Shown: positions 35,368 to 47,075, numbered from the stretch's first letter. The stretch is 64,000 nt of DNA from Epiperipatus broadwayi (GCA_028023455.1 JAQFVV010012405.1:12674031-12738030), one strand, 5' to 3'. Notes: generated from the sequence alone by a model not told the origin. A program made the numbers and translations.

Positions 35368-35659
35368 TAAAGTTATTATTATTGGTAATAATTTTGTTGC
35401 TTGTTTATTTCTCTTCTAAAGTCCAAGTCATTTATTTATTTTGTCATTTAATATTAGTATTAAAGTGAAGGAGGGTAGCGACCAGAAAATATAGTTGATT
35501 CTACATCAAGACTTGTTTTTTATGCATTTCAATTTGATTGTTACCTATCTCTATACAAATTAGACAACTAAAATTAAAATATGTATGATCACTCCATCAT
35601 GTTCACAGTCACCTGTTTGGTTTTTTTAAATTCCCCTAGACTAAAAATTAATTATCAAA

Positions 35660-36690
35660 TACACCTGGGTCTCTTTTTACATGGACTTATTTAACATGAT
35701 TTTGAAGTTATGCGATTCATGTTTTACTGGAAGTAGAACTCCGATAATGCGCTATTACTTTAAATAATAAATTCCACGCACTTATGTTATATTGAAAGTA
35801 ATAGCACATTATTGGAATTCGACTTTCATCTTAGTAATTTCAATATTTTCAGTGCTTTATAATAGAAAGATTTTATGCAATAATGAAATTAAAATCATGA
35901 TTTTCACATTTTATGTATACACACATTAAATTTTATAAGATTATAATGTAAATTTGTTCCAACATTGTGCGTGTTAATTTTGCATTTTAAATCACATTCT
36001 GTTTTTGCTTTTTAAAAAAGAACGTAATCATTTAGTGTCCGCAAGTTTATTTTTAAAAGATGAGTAATAGCAGTGGGCACAATTAAATTTGACAATTAAA
36101 AATTAAAATCTGATTTTTAATTGTAATTAACAATTTAAAAATTACTTATGGCAACTTGAAATTAATGTGATGTGAAATTTGATTTTTAAATGGAATTGAA
36201 AATTAAAGACAAAAATAAGAATTTAATTTTTAGTTGTTAGTTTCATAAACAATTAATAAAATCATTGTCTCAAAGATTAATTACTAATTACATTGTCACC
36301 AGAAAACCATTGACACAAATGAATGTGTTTTTTTGCAAATAGCTATAATAATTAAAACATGTATAAAAAAATGTAAATTACTGTACTGTAAATTATGCAT
36401 AAAAATATATTATTTTGAATAAAATTAAATATTATAGTTAAAAAAAGTTTGTCTTGTATCAATTTTTTCCAAATTTGAAATTTTTTATTAGTCATATTTT
36501 ATTTCCTTATTTTTTTTTTGCGTGAATTTTAAAGTAATTTTACATTGGTGCTTTGCTTTTATGCGAATTTTGAAAAATCACAGACCACATCCCCTCTTTT
36601 TCAATGTAAGTTACATCTATTTTAGTGTGATTTCGTTTGTGCGTGTTTTCTGAGGAACCTATCTATCGCGTAAAACGAGACCCAGGTGTA
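35660..36690. mobile_element. 1-kb terminal-inverted-repeat element, copy C2
   Basis: The ends read TACACCTGGGTCTC from both outsides, with similarity continuing inward into a T-rich then CGCG-containing stretch on the right. An internal palindrome (about 35728-35760 with 35796-35828) contains CCGATAATGCGC and its partner. The element shares most of its length with copy C1 at 68-1055. There is no coding frame, so it is a non-autonomous element. Confidence 0.65.
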
Positions 36691-36768
36691 TTGTGGGATT
36701 ATTTTATTGTTTATTTTATTATTATCACTTGTGAAAAAGTATGGTAACTATTATATATATACATATAT

Positions 36769-38527
36769 TGTACCGGATCCATCTACCTAACTTGTTTTAT
36801 GACTATTTTTTTCTATTATTTCCTAGTTTTAATATCTTGACTTTAACTCATGTTTTAATATTTTACTTTAATACACTTATTAAATACATATTTATTCTTT
36901 ATACTTCATTTTCTTAAATTTATAACATTATTTATTTAACAATATCTTTTTATATTTATCATTTTATTATTTATTATAAGCCCTTTCTTTTTTATTATCA
37001 TTTATTTTATGCAAATATTTAATTATATCTTTAATGCCTATGGGAACAGATCGGCACTTCAAGGGGTAGAATACCATTGATATATTAACCATCAACATTA
37101 CCTTTGGCCAGATCGAGGTTATACAAACACCCTACTAAACCATATTTCCTGATTATAGCAATCCTCAACTGTTGGAGCAAAAACCTATCATCCAAAGCAT
37201 TTTATTTGTTTTGAGAACAAAATCTCAGCTTCCAGTGGACCATATGTTATATATAGTCAACATGTTTGAATGACAGGCATACGAATCCAGCACCTGAAAT
37301 ATTTCAAGCTAACACCTACCTTTTATCAGATGGTTCAGCACATTTACTTTACATATACAAATATTTTTGTTTTTAAATAAAGAGTGATGCAATGACAAGA
37401 GAAAAAGAGAATAGACCAAATAACAATTAAGTGAACATTATTTATTCATGCACATACATATTTAATATAATATAACACAATAAACTTTACATAAAGAAAT
37501 ATAAATGATTATATTATGGCTAAATTTTATGATAATTCTTCATTTATAGTTATTGAAAATATACCTACTTTTTGTGATATTAAGATAAGACATTCCTTTG
37601 GTTTGGTTTTGATTCATTTGGATTTTCCAACCAGTTGGCCTTTTGGTATCCATTTCTTTCCATTTTTCAACCAACAATGGCAGAGGGAGAATATGTGGCA
37701 TTGTCTAATTTATACTTTAGGCATTAGTTTCAGGCAAGACAATTAATGAGGCTGAGGACTCAAGCATGAAGCTCAGTCAAACACTCCTATAGCTTTCTAG
37801 CAATACCTGTTGCTATTTCTGTGGCTTCTGTATTGATGTCTTTCATTGCAGTAAGAACTGGCTCTCTACTGCACTTAAATCTCTAAATGTCTAGATCTAT
37901 AAATGTCTGAATGATTCTGAATAAATCTGTTGTGAATCTGAGTATGAACTCAAAACTATATAACTTATAACAATAGCTGAACTTTAATTCTCCCATTTCC
38001 TTATCATATTTTTAATTTTTTTATATAACTTAAATCTGATTTAATTAATTTTAATTCATTTTACATTTTTCTTTAATCTAATATTTTTTCTAGATTAATC
38101 TACTATCTTATCACATTTATGCCTATGAGATAGTTTACATGGTTTTCTAATTAAATCAATTATTAGTTTTAACTTTTTTTATGAGCAAGGAATATTTCAA
38201 ACTAATGAATTTTTATTCTGATTTTTCACATTTACTTATTTTTAGACATTTATTTTTTTAATTATTTTAATTTATAAAAAGAAGAGAGAGTGAATTAAAT
38301 TTTTTATTTCTCCTAATTCTTTTCCCCACTCACTCTTAATAAGTATTCTAAATAGAAAAATATGACAATTTTTTATTTTACAAAATTACATTTTCTTAAA
38401 CCTACTTCTTAAACAATTTTTTTTCTATTCTCATTTTTCTTAATGAATTTGATTATATTTTTAAAATATAAATGTGTAATTAAGATATATATTTGTGTTT
38501 TATAATACATATCTTGCTAGCATTACA
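36769..38527 (-). repeat. 3' LTR of the Gypsy element
   Basis: 1759 bases; it is the downstream LTR because the coding strand is minus. It shares blocks with the other LTR throughout, for example TTTAATGCCTATGGGAACAG near 37030 and 43660. Confidence 0.85.
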
Positions 38528-38548
38528 TCATACACACTCCCATTTGAG
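38528..38548 (-). promoter_or_regulatory. Polypurine-tract candidate
   Basis: On the minus strand the bases just before the 3' LTR read CTCTCAAATGGGAG, a purine-rich stretch that could prime plus-strand DNA synthesis. About nine bases separate it from the TGTAATG LTR start. Confidence 0.45.
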
Positions 38549-38646
38549 AGATAAAATGCAGCAATTATGACCAATTTTAGCTCTGATATATGATTTATTG
38601 CTTAACTGTTTGATTTTCATTTTTTATATATTTTTTATTTCTTTGT

Positions 38647-41600
38647 TTATTTACTATTTATTTTATAGAGTTGCATACATATTCCTTTTACCTGCAGGTC
38701 TGTCTGATTATATGTTTTGTCAGGCATTTTTCTTTTCATTTTAATAAATTTTAACAAATGAGCGTTATGAGTTTCTTTTTTCCTGCCCTTTTCCATGACA
38801 AATGCATTATATTTGTATGTGTATACTATGACATAAGGGCCCTTATGAATTGTCTGGCACTTTTTATATACATATTTTTCTGGTTGCCTCACAGGATTAA
38901 TTCTTATCATAATGATATCACCTATCATAAATGTACCATTTACCTTTTTTTGCTTCCTCTGTCTTAACTCTCCCATCTTTCTTAGCTTAAGCTGTGCTTG
39001 GCTAGCATTCTTGTCGTTATCTACAGTATATGTTTCCACAGAAAGTTTAGTTTTAAATAGGTAGGGCATATTTTTCCAAAAATAAAGCTGCCTATGGATT
39101 TATTTTTGGACCAATTTATCATGTTGATAATTCATAGAATTTCCTTAACACAAACTCTATAATTATCATGTGTATATATTCTAAACAATCACCTAATTTC
39201 TGCATGATCCACATACACGAATTAGACTACAAGTTATGAATAGGCATGAGTACGTGTTTTATTTTATACCTAATGATCCATTTTTTTCATTCTTTGGAAA
39301 TGAATGAACTTCTGTGATCAGAGATAATTTTATCTTGGATTCCAATGGTTTCAAAATGCCACTGTTCTAACACCCATGTAGTTTATTCAGCATTAGCCTG
39401 TAACACATGTTATGCAGCAACCAGTTTCAAAATAATATCATAAACTACTACCAGATACCTCATTTTTTTAAACAGGGGTATGGTCCATAATAATCTATGG
39501 CTACTAAGATTATTTTGTTATTGAGAGTGAATTGGCATTATGGATCTATGCCTGATACATTAAGTGCTTTTGTCCTAAGGCACATCTCACCCTCATTTAT
39601 GATGGCCAGAATGCTGGCATACATTCCTGGCCAGTAGAACCAATGACTTAACCAATCTTCAACTTTATTTGCTCTATAATGTCCATACCCTTTGATAAAC
39701 ATATTCAACCATCTGCTTCTGCAGGGCAATGGGTGTAACTATAAGTTTTTGTTTATTTTCCCTTTTCTTTTTGTATTGTAAAGAAAACCCTTTTGTGCAA
39801 TAGCCCTTTCTATCTCTCCACAAAGGGTCATTTATGCTTCCTTTCACAGGTTGATGACACAGATATTTCATTGATTTGCCAGCAATTGGAGTTTGCCCTT
39901 TGTTCTTCTCTTAAACCCATAGGTCCATTGAGGCAATGCAACTTAAATGCTGTTGGTCCAGTAATGTTGGATAATGGCTTAATGTATCTGCTATTATATT
40001 CTCCCTCCCTTTGCAATATTTTATGCTATAATTAAATTCTTGGAAGAACAAGCTCCACCTCATCATCCAGCTGTTTGTTAAGAAACTATGGTTTAAAAAT
40101 TTGAGGCTCTTGTAATCTGTGATTCCAATCACCCCCAATCCTATTAGAAACTGATGAAATTTTTGGAAACCCCAAATGATTACTCAGGATTTCTTCTTAG
40201 TGTAATTTAGTTCAGGACCCTTCAAATCTTATAAAAAAGAACCCCCTATCAGCCCCCCTCTTGGATTTGGAACAGAGAAGCACCCAATCTGATCTCACTA
40301 CTGTCGGTTTATATGAAAAATGGTTTGCAAAAGTCACGATATGACAGCATAACTTCTTTTAAGAACCTCATTTTCACATTTTTAAAACTGCTATAATTCT
40401 GTGTCATCCACATCTATGGCCTTTTCTTTTCTAGAAATTGCAGAAGTGATTGCATGTCATAATTTTTTTTTTTATAAAATCGGTTATAAAAATTACATAA
40501 CTCTAGAAACAAACTTATGTGGGTTTTTTTTCTAGGAACCAGGAACTCCTGGATTCCATGACTTTAGTCAGGATGCAGTTGAATTGCATTCCCTTTCAGT
40601 TGCCATTAAATTGCTTTTTTTAACTTTATTTTTATTCCCTTTTGTTTACACTCTCGCAATAACTGTTTTAAAATTATGTCATCAACATACATCACTATTA
40701 AATATTTTATTTTGTCTGATAATACCTGGTCTAAACACTGTATTATCTCCACTCTCACAATAACTGTTTTAAAACGATGTCATCAATAAACATCATTACT
40801 AATTTTTTTATTTTGTCTGAGTATATCTGATCTAAAGACTGTATTATCCCCCCCCACTATTTTTAACCTGAACAGTATCTGATTGAAGTATGCATGTCCA
40901 TTGTATTGAAATGCAGTATATTTCTGATCATTCTTGATTTGCCAGTAACTGGCAGCTAAATCAAACATTAAAAACACCTTTTTGTTATGAAATTTTACCA
41001 ATAGTTCATGTATGAATGGAGGAGCATTAATGTCAGGGATGGTTATTTTGTTTGCACCTAAGCATAGCCAGATGGACTCATCCTTTTTCATTACTCTAAC
41101 AATGGGATTTGTTAAAGGGTCATGAGCTTTTTGATATGATTCCCCCCTCCCCATTTTAGCATTTTATCTATTTGCTCTTCAACATATCCACCATAATAGT
41201 GAGGAACAGGGTATGCCCTGGTCTGGTATGGTTGGTCTTCCATGAGCCTTATCCTGTGCTCAAAGTCTTGATTTACCCCAGGAACATCTGAAAAAACATT
41301 TTTGTATTTACTCAATACCTTCTCCAGTCATTTTCTTTGATAATTATTTATACATTTTGATTCTTTTACTTTTGTGGTATTTTCAGTTTTGCTTCTGTGT
41401 TTTGAATGCAGCATGTCATGGCAGATTTATATATATTTTGTGTAATGTAAACATCAATATCTTATCATTTAATCTTATCTGATTTAACTTATAGTCCAGC
41501 ACACAGCCAGTCCTATGCATAAAATCCAATCTCAGTATGGCCTATTAATCCCTCTAAAATAAGCAGTACAGTCAGATAAGGAGTACATGACTACCTCTTT

Positions 41601-41825
41601 CTATCCACATTTTTATCCAGGCTTGTTTTAACACTAATTCAGCCTTTTTACTATTGGCCATAGCTACCTATACTGTCTTTGATGACAAAATTTTTATGTT
41701 AGGATTAATGCCACTGATTTGTTTAAACATATCCAGTGACATTACTGACACTTGACTACCTGAGTCCAGCAGCATATCTGTTATTACCCCCTCCAATACC
41801 ACCTTTATTTTAGGACAATGATGGG
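38647..41825 (-). pseudogene. pol: Gypsy pol: protease, RT, RNase H, integrase remnants
   Basis: Blocks on the minus strand, in element order, in shifting frames. Protease (about 41620-41825) shows LLDSGSQVSVMS with the catalytic DSG. RT (about 40640-41330) shows FEHRIRL, PIVRVMKKD, then FLMFDLAASYWQI with the first catalytic Asp, and MYVDDIIL as the catalytic box near 40680. RNase H (39911-40138) shows ITDYKSLKFL and KGRENIIADTLSHYP. The integrase zinc-binding region (39538-39870) shows GHYRANK, FYWPGM. The integrase core (39270-39515) shows AIDYYGPYP and IISDHRSSF. The integrase end is an intact 140-codon frame (38647-39069) with GDIIMIRINP and KGPYVI. Pol makes and inserts the cDNA. Many stops separate the blocks; a tandem duplication lies at 40650-40860. 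Confidence 0.8.
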
Positions 41826-41861
41826 GTGCCAATATCAGTTTTTTTGTCTCCTAGATGCACA

Positions 41862-42660
41862 CTAAGTGGATATCTGAGATTGGCTATCTCCCCTGTTATG
41901 TTCTACCATACATTTTGCTTTATGCCCGCAGCTCTTTAAGCTGTAAAATTTTCTACTATTATTTCTATTCCAGTCCCTTTTATAAAGATTGTACTTCATG
42001 CTATTTATATGTCTGCCCATTTCTAGGGGTTCAAATTCCCTTTCCTTATTTTTATACTTTAGCCTTCTGCTGTCAAATGCACTAAGCAACTTGACCAACT
42101 GCTCTACAGTTTTATATTCAGTTCCAATTAACATTTGTTCTACATTATGTAAAAAATTATGTCTTATTATATGTATAATTTGATGTTCTGAGAGAGTTAT
42201 CCATTAACAGCCTAACTTCACTACTTGCTGATGAAAGAATAGAGTGAATGGTTCACCAGTCACCATTCATCCTGTGACACCTGATGCTTAATATTTTATT
42301 GGCATTTGTCACTCCAGTAGCTTGGTAATAATGATTGCCTCTATTCTCTGAACATAACTGGCTTTGTAAATAGGGAATCCCACCAGCCTGAGCATCACCT
42401 TGCAGATGACTACAAACTATAGCTATCATTGTCTCCTTACTCAGCTGGTTCTATGTGAAATAGCATTCCAGACTACCAAGGTGTTCAATAAGAGCCTCCC
42501 CTGTGTGCCCCAAAAATATTTTTTTATTTTTAAAAATTGATTTATAGTATGTGAGCTACTTAAATGTGCACACATACCTACCCTTTTATCTTCATGTTTA
42601 TTTTTAGTTTCATCTATTCTATCTGCTAGCTCACTTATCTCTATACATTCCATTATCTTT
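41862..42660 (-). pseudogene. gag: Gypsy gag carboxy-terminal remnant
   Basis: Two minus-strand frames (41862-42134, 90 codons; 42441-42653, 70 codons) lie between the primer site and the protease. The first contains SCGHKAKC followed by H, a remnant of a CCHC zinc knuckle of the nucleocapsid part that packages element RNA, with the first Cys positions damaged. The second is rich in Asp, Glu and Lys near its start (ELADRIDETKNKHEDK). Gag order and position fit a Gypsy element. The frames are broken by stops. Confidence 0.5.
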
Positions 42661-43347
42661 TTATTCTCTCTCTATTATTTACATTTTTTATCCATTTTAT
42701 CTATTATTTTCCTATTTTCTAATCGTGTCATCATTGTTTCCTATATCAACTGTTCTATTTCTTTTTTGAAAATTTTTGTGTCTTTCTCTAACTTTTCCTC
42801 TTACAATTTTCTACTTTCATTTTCTTCTATGTTACTTTCCTCTTTATTTTGAGCCTCCATTTTTGTTTTGGTTCTAGTATGCTTTAATTTTTTTTTTAAT
42901 AAAGACAAATGTATTTCTCTTTTATATATCTTTATTATTTCTTTTGTTACTGTTACTGACTCTCAAAAACAAATTTTATTTTACTTGATTTATTTATTTT
43001 AAAATATTTTAATTTGAACAAAGTGTTTGACTAACTCCAAAAACCCCATCAGTCCCCTCTAATTCCCATCTGACTATAAACAACACCCAATAATCTATTG
43101 TTCATATATCTGACTGCTTTTGCTTCTCTCTCCTTTTGATTTACATTACATAACTTATTCTTTTTATTTTATATTTTTAATTCTTTTATATTCTTAATAT
43201 TATAATTTGTTTGCTTGGTCTATTTCTTTTTTTACAGAGCTCATCGATTTCACTTTTTATCACTATGTGATTTAGCATTTATTTTAATTTTTTAGCTTTG
43301 GACTTTTTAAATTATTTTTTTAATTCTAATCATGCTGGGCCATTTAT

Positions 43348-43363
43348 GTCACTTTGGTTGCCA
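43348..43363 (-). promoter_or_regulatory. Primer-binding-site candidate
   Basis: On the minus strand TGGCAACCAAAGTGAC begins about 14 bases inside the 5' LTR boundary. Starting TGG it could pair with a tRNA 3' CCA end. The TGGC.ACC...GTGAC pattern recalls the primer sites of several arthropod Gypsy elements, but no tRNA match was checked. Confidence 0.4.
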
Positions 43364-43377
43364 TATTGGATGGAATT

Positions 43378-45200
43378 TGTACTGGATTCACACACCTAAC
43401 CTCTTTTATGATTATTTGTCTCTACTACTTTCTAATTACTATACTTATACTAGTTTTAATATCTTGTTTTTGACTCATGTTTTAATATTTTACTTTAATA
43501 CACTGGTTATCAAGCACCATACATATTTATTCTTTATACTTTTTTTTTTATATTTATAACATTATTTATTTAACAATATCGTTTTATATTTATTATTTTA
43601 TTATTTATTATAAGACCTTTTTTATTATAATTTACTTTATGCAATTGTTTAATTATATCTTTAATGCCTATGGGAACAGATTGGCACTTCAAGCAGAGGG
43701 GTAGAATACCATTGATAGATTAACCATCAATGATACCTATAGCCAGATCAAGGCTATAATGCACAGCTCGACCATATTTTCTGGCCATAGCACTCCTCAA
43801 CTTCTGGAAGAAAAACCTTCCATCCAAAGCATTGTATTTGTTTTAAGTACAAAATCTTAGGCACCAGCTGACCATATGTTATATATAGCCAGCATGCTCA
43901 AATGACATACACATGAATCCAGCACTTGAAACATCCCAAGCTAACTCCTACTGTATATCAGGGAGTCAAGCACATTTACTTTACATATACAAATATTTAT
44001 ATTTTTAAATTAATGGTGACACAGTCACAAGAGAGAAAGAATAGACCAAATAAAATTAAGCAAACATTATTATTTATTTACATACACATATATTTAATAT
44101 AAGACAACATAATAAACTTTATATAAAGAAATATAAATGTTTAAATTATGACTGAATTTTACAAAAGTCCTTCATTAAAGTTCCTTTCATTTAAACCATA
44201 AAGTGTCTAGTCAGTTATTATTGAAAATATATTTATGTAGGTTTTTCATGGTATTAAGATGATACAGTTCTTTTGGTTTAGTTTTCTTTAGTTTGGATTT
44301 TCTAATTGATTGTCCTTTTGGTATCTATCGATGTCTTCATGCTTTTTTTCATTCTTCAGATCAACAATGGGAAAGAGAAAGAGAGTATGTGATAGCATCT
44401 AATTCACAGTGTAGGCATTAGTTTTAGGTTTTGGTTTCAGGCAAGACAATTAATGAGGTTGGGGACTCAGACATGAAGCTCAGTCAAAGACTCCTACAGA
44501 TTTCTAGCAATGCTTGTTGCTGTTTCTGTGGATTCATGTTGATATCTTCCATGGCAGTAAGAACTGGCTCTATTGCACTTAAATATCTGAATATCTGGAT
44601 CTATGTATGTATGAAAGACTCTGAATGAATCTGTTGTGAATCTAAGTATAAACTCAAATCTACCCAACTTATAGCAATAACTGAACTGTACTTTTATACT
44701 TTAACTTTGCCATTGTTTATTTTCTTATCATAGTTTTAAATTTTTATAACAAATCTAATTTTACATTTTTCTTTAATCTAATCTCTTTTCCTAGATTAAT
44801 CTACTATCTAATCACATTTATGTCAAATGAGAGTTTACATGATTTTTTAATTAATGCAATTATTAATTTTAACTTTTTTTATCAGCCAGGAATCTTTAAA
44901 ACTAATTAATTTTTTATTCTGATTTTTTTATGTTTACTTGTTTTTAGACATTTATTCTTTTATTTTAATTTATGAAAAGAAGAGTGAATTTAAATTTTCA
45001 TTTCTCCTAATTCTTTGTCCCATGTACTCTTAATAATTAGCTTTAGTCTATTTTAATCAGAAAAATATAACACATTTTTTTTATTTTTTAAACCTACTTC
45101 TTAAACATATTATTTTTTAAATAAATTTGATATTTTTAAATTATAAATATGTAATGCAGATGTATATGTGTTTTATAATATATATCTCACTAGCATTACA
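43378..45200 (-). repeat. 5' LTR of the Gypsy element
   Basis: 1823 bases; upstream LTR in element direction and expected site of the element promoter. It is longer than the 3' LTR because of small insertions (for example near 43436-43446 and 44160-44240). Confidence 0.85.
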
Positions 45201-45342
45201 ATATATATATATATAAAACACAATACCCATTTATAATATATATATATATAAGAAATAACAAAAAGGTTAATGGTGAATATAATATTATAGTCTAAATTAT
45301 TTTGTAGCGCTTTCAATTATGTGGTAATTTACATTTGATAGT

Positions 45343-45520
45343 AATGAAATAAAAATATTAATGGAAGAAAAAAATCATAAAAAGAGGAAAATTAAAGAGG
45401 CAATATTAATTGATAAATATAAGAACGATGTTATTAATAGGCAAACTGCAATTACGGCCATACACAGCTTGTGGAAATATACGTAGCATTAAGTTTAAAT
45501 TTTGAAATTCAGTTAAAGCT
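45343..45520 (+). pseudogene. PLE C-terminal peptide, tandem copy 1
   Basis: The frame encodes MEEKNHKKRKIKEAILID, then INRQTAI and LWKYT before TAG. The K.RKIKEA.LI and final W pattern matches the end of PLE polyproteins next to the GIY-YIG nuclease, and parallels the 27.3-kb fragment. Only about 45 codons are present in this unit. It is followed by an identical plan in copy 2. Confidence 0.5.
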
Positions 45521-45698
45521 GATGAAATAAAAATATTAATGGAAGAAAAAAATCATAAAATGAGGAAAATTAAAGAGGCCATATTAATTGATAAATATAA
45601 GAACGATGTTATTAATAGGCAAACTGCAATTACGGCCATACACAGCTTGTGGAAATATACATAGCATTAAGTTTAAATTTTGAAATTCAGTTAAAGCT
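45521..45698 (+). pseudogene. PLE C-terminal peptide, tandem copy 2
   Basis: Differs from copy 1 by three substitutions (one changes Lys to Met in KKR/KMR). It is preceded in frame by the end of copy 1 beyond its stop. It ends at TAG and runs into the hammerhead-like box at 45697. Confidence 0.5.
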
Positions 45699-45742
45699 GA
45701 TGAGGATTACCACATAATTGAAAGCGCTACAGAATAATTTAG
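45697..45742 (+). ncRNA. Hammerhead-like motif after the PLE stop
   Basis: CTGATGA (45697-45703), a helix II hairpin with ATTA-CCACA-TAAT, GAAA (45720-45723), then the self-complementary AGCGCT (45723-45728) followed by A. The order and the tiny stem III match the other copies, but helix I nearest the core is almost absent, so this is a weaker case. Confidence 0.4.
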
Positions 45743-45803
45743 ACTATAATATTATATTCCTGTTAACCTTTTTGTTATTTCTTATATATATATATCTTCC
45801 TAC

Positions 45804-45848
45804 CCTTTACTGACATGAGCCAACTAGTTTGAAACCATGGTTTAAAGG
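45804..45848 (+). ncRNA. Hammerhead-like motif with expanded CUGA-CA-UGA box
   Basis: CCTTTA (45804-45809), CTGACATGA (45810-45818), GCCAACTAGTTT, GAAA (45831-45834), then ACCATGGT as stem III (45834-45841), T, TAAAGG (45843-45848). Helix I is six perfect pairs, A-T/T-A/C-G only. The single departure from a standard hammerhead is two extra bases in the CUGAUGA box; helix II is short (AAC-TA-GTT). The same expanded box occurs at 26.82 kb. Confidence 0.5.
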
Positions 45849-46269
45849 TTGGAGACAATGGAAGAGATATTGAATTCTATATCTCTCAGCATTTATGTAC
45901 ACAAATCTTGATAGTGGGATATTGGTAAAGCTCCATCTAGTGATCATAAAATGCAAGCTATGAGCAAGTTACAAAATTTATAACTTGTTTTGTTTATCAT
46001 ATATATATACACACACATAACCAATAAAAGTATTTGGAAAAAACATGGAGTGCTGAAACTTTTACTCTTCAGCTGCAATACATTTGTAAGTTTGTAATTA
46101 CTACATTAACAAATCTAAACTTTAAAGTAAAGAGAAAAAAAACAAATGAGTTAGTGTTTCCCTAAAAGTTTGTGATAATGGTATTTTACTTATTATTTAT
46201 ATATTGGACTATTTCTATTATCTAGTATTAAGAATTGAATGTTTTTAGAGAAATTTGACTTTCATTTAA

Positions 46270-47075
46270 ATTTTTAAATCACTAAACTTCACATGATCAC
46301 TATTTCTTATGCTAGCACATAACCATTATTAAAACAGGCAAAACTTTTCATACAGTAGTGCCACTCAATGCCAACCAGAGTAATCAATGGATACCAGAAG
46401 GCTTGTGCATAAAATCCCCATCTTATGCCTACTCATCCAATATCCCCAGACTAGTTTCTGGCTTGTCTTCGTTAGTGAGGTGCTTTGGATCTGAAAGCAC
46501 TGCACCTAGATCTTAGGATCAAATGCAACCCTTCAGCAGCCACCGTTTATTTCTACTTAACTACAAAACTATGAGAATAAAATTTGAAAACACAATATTT
46601 TCAATCTAAGCTCAATAGCTTATATAGTTATATGGGTCTAAACCCAGTTCAGTACCCATATATTTTGATGTTTTTGGCTTTTTAACAACCATAGCCACCA
46701 CTATCCTATTAACAGTAGTGCCTGTTTTAATAACAGTTATGTACTAGCATAAAAAATAGTGATCAAGTGATGTTTAGTGGTTTAACATCAAAATGTATGG
46801 GTATTGAACTGGGTTCAGACCCATATGACTATATAAGCTATTGAGTTAAGTAAAGATAAAAGGTGGCTGCTGGTGGGTTGCATTAGATCCTAAGATCTAG
46901 GTGCAGTGCTCTCATATCCAAAGCTCCTCACTGATGAAGGCCACAAGCCAAAAACTAGTCTGGGGATATTGGATGAGTAGGCACTAGATGGAGATTTCAT
47001 GCACAAGCCTTCTGGCATCCATTGGTTACTCTGATTGGCACTGAGTTGCACTACTGTATGAAGAGTTTTGCCTAT
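46270..47075. repeat. Family B palindrome (inverted dimer) with shared ends
   Basis: The left arm (about 46335-46680) and right arm (about 46790-47073) are inverted copies. The centre contains a further inverted end, TTTTAATAACAGTTATGTAC with GTGATGTTTAGTGG at 46720-46785. That end is the counterpart of the text CACATGATCACTATTTCTTATGC at 46290-46312. The left-arm hammerhead box is mutated (CTAACGA); the right-arm one is nearly intact. Confidence 0.7.
46925..46966 (+). ncRNA. Hammerhead-like motif, G12 lost
   Basis: TCCTCA, CTGATGA (46931-46937), AGGCCACAAGCCA, then AAAAC instead of GAAAC at 46951-46955, TAGTC, TGGGGA. Helix I pairs six of six, and helix II has the consensus GGC-CACAA-GCC. 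The change of the essential G12 to A should abolish cleavage; otherwise this is the best folded copy. Confidence 0.5.

Larger units (their letters stand above)
36769..45200 (-). mobile_element. Ty3/Gypsy LTR retrotransposon, nearly full length, decayed
   Basis: An 8.43-kb minus-strand element with two LTRs (36769-38527 and 43378-45200). Both start TGTAC and end TTACA on the plus strand and are roughly 80-85 percent alike by eye. The flanks are ATATAT on both sides (36763-36768 and 45201-45206), consistent with a target duplication, although the site is an AT repeat. Internal order in element direction: primer site, gag zinc-knuckle region, protease, reverse transcriptase, RNase H and integrase. 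This order with integrase last defines Ty3/Gypsy. Stops, frameshifts and a duplication through the RT active site show it is dead. Confidence 0.85.
45244..45798 (+). mobile_element. Penelope-like element fragment, tandem unit in inverted repeats
   Basis: Near-perfect inverted repeats of about 85 bases (45244-45333 and 45706-45798; AAGAAATAACAAAAAGGTTAA outside) flank two tandem copies of a 178-base unit (45343-45520 and 45521-45698) that differ at only three positions. Each unit encodes the same PLE carboxy-terminal peptide on the plus strand. A hammerhead-like box follows the second copy. PLEs typically insert as tandem partial copies with inverted ends, so this is a compact example. It lies only 44 bases beyond the Gypsy 5' LTR. 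Confidence 0.65.

Noticed and set aside
34682-35419. Poly-Phe, poly-Ser and poly-Leu frames of over 200 codons
   Set aside because: Artefacts of the (TTC)n tract in all three frames.
39793-40035. 80-codon plus-strand frame and similar frames inside the Gypsy element
   Set aside because: Antisense shadows of the RNase H and integrase region on the minus strand.
45244-45798. Ordinary DNA transposon with terminal inverted repeats
   Set aside because: The encoded peptide, tandem unit and hammerhead-like box fit a PLE end better than a transposase-mobilised element.
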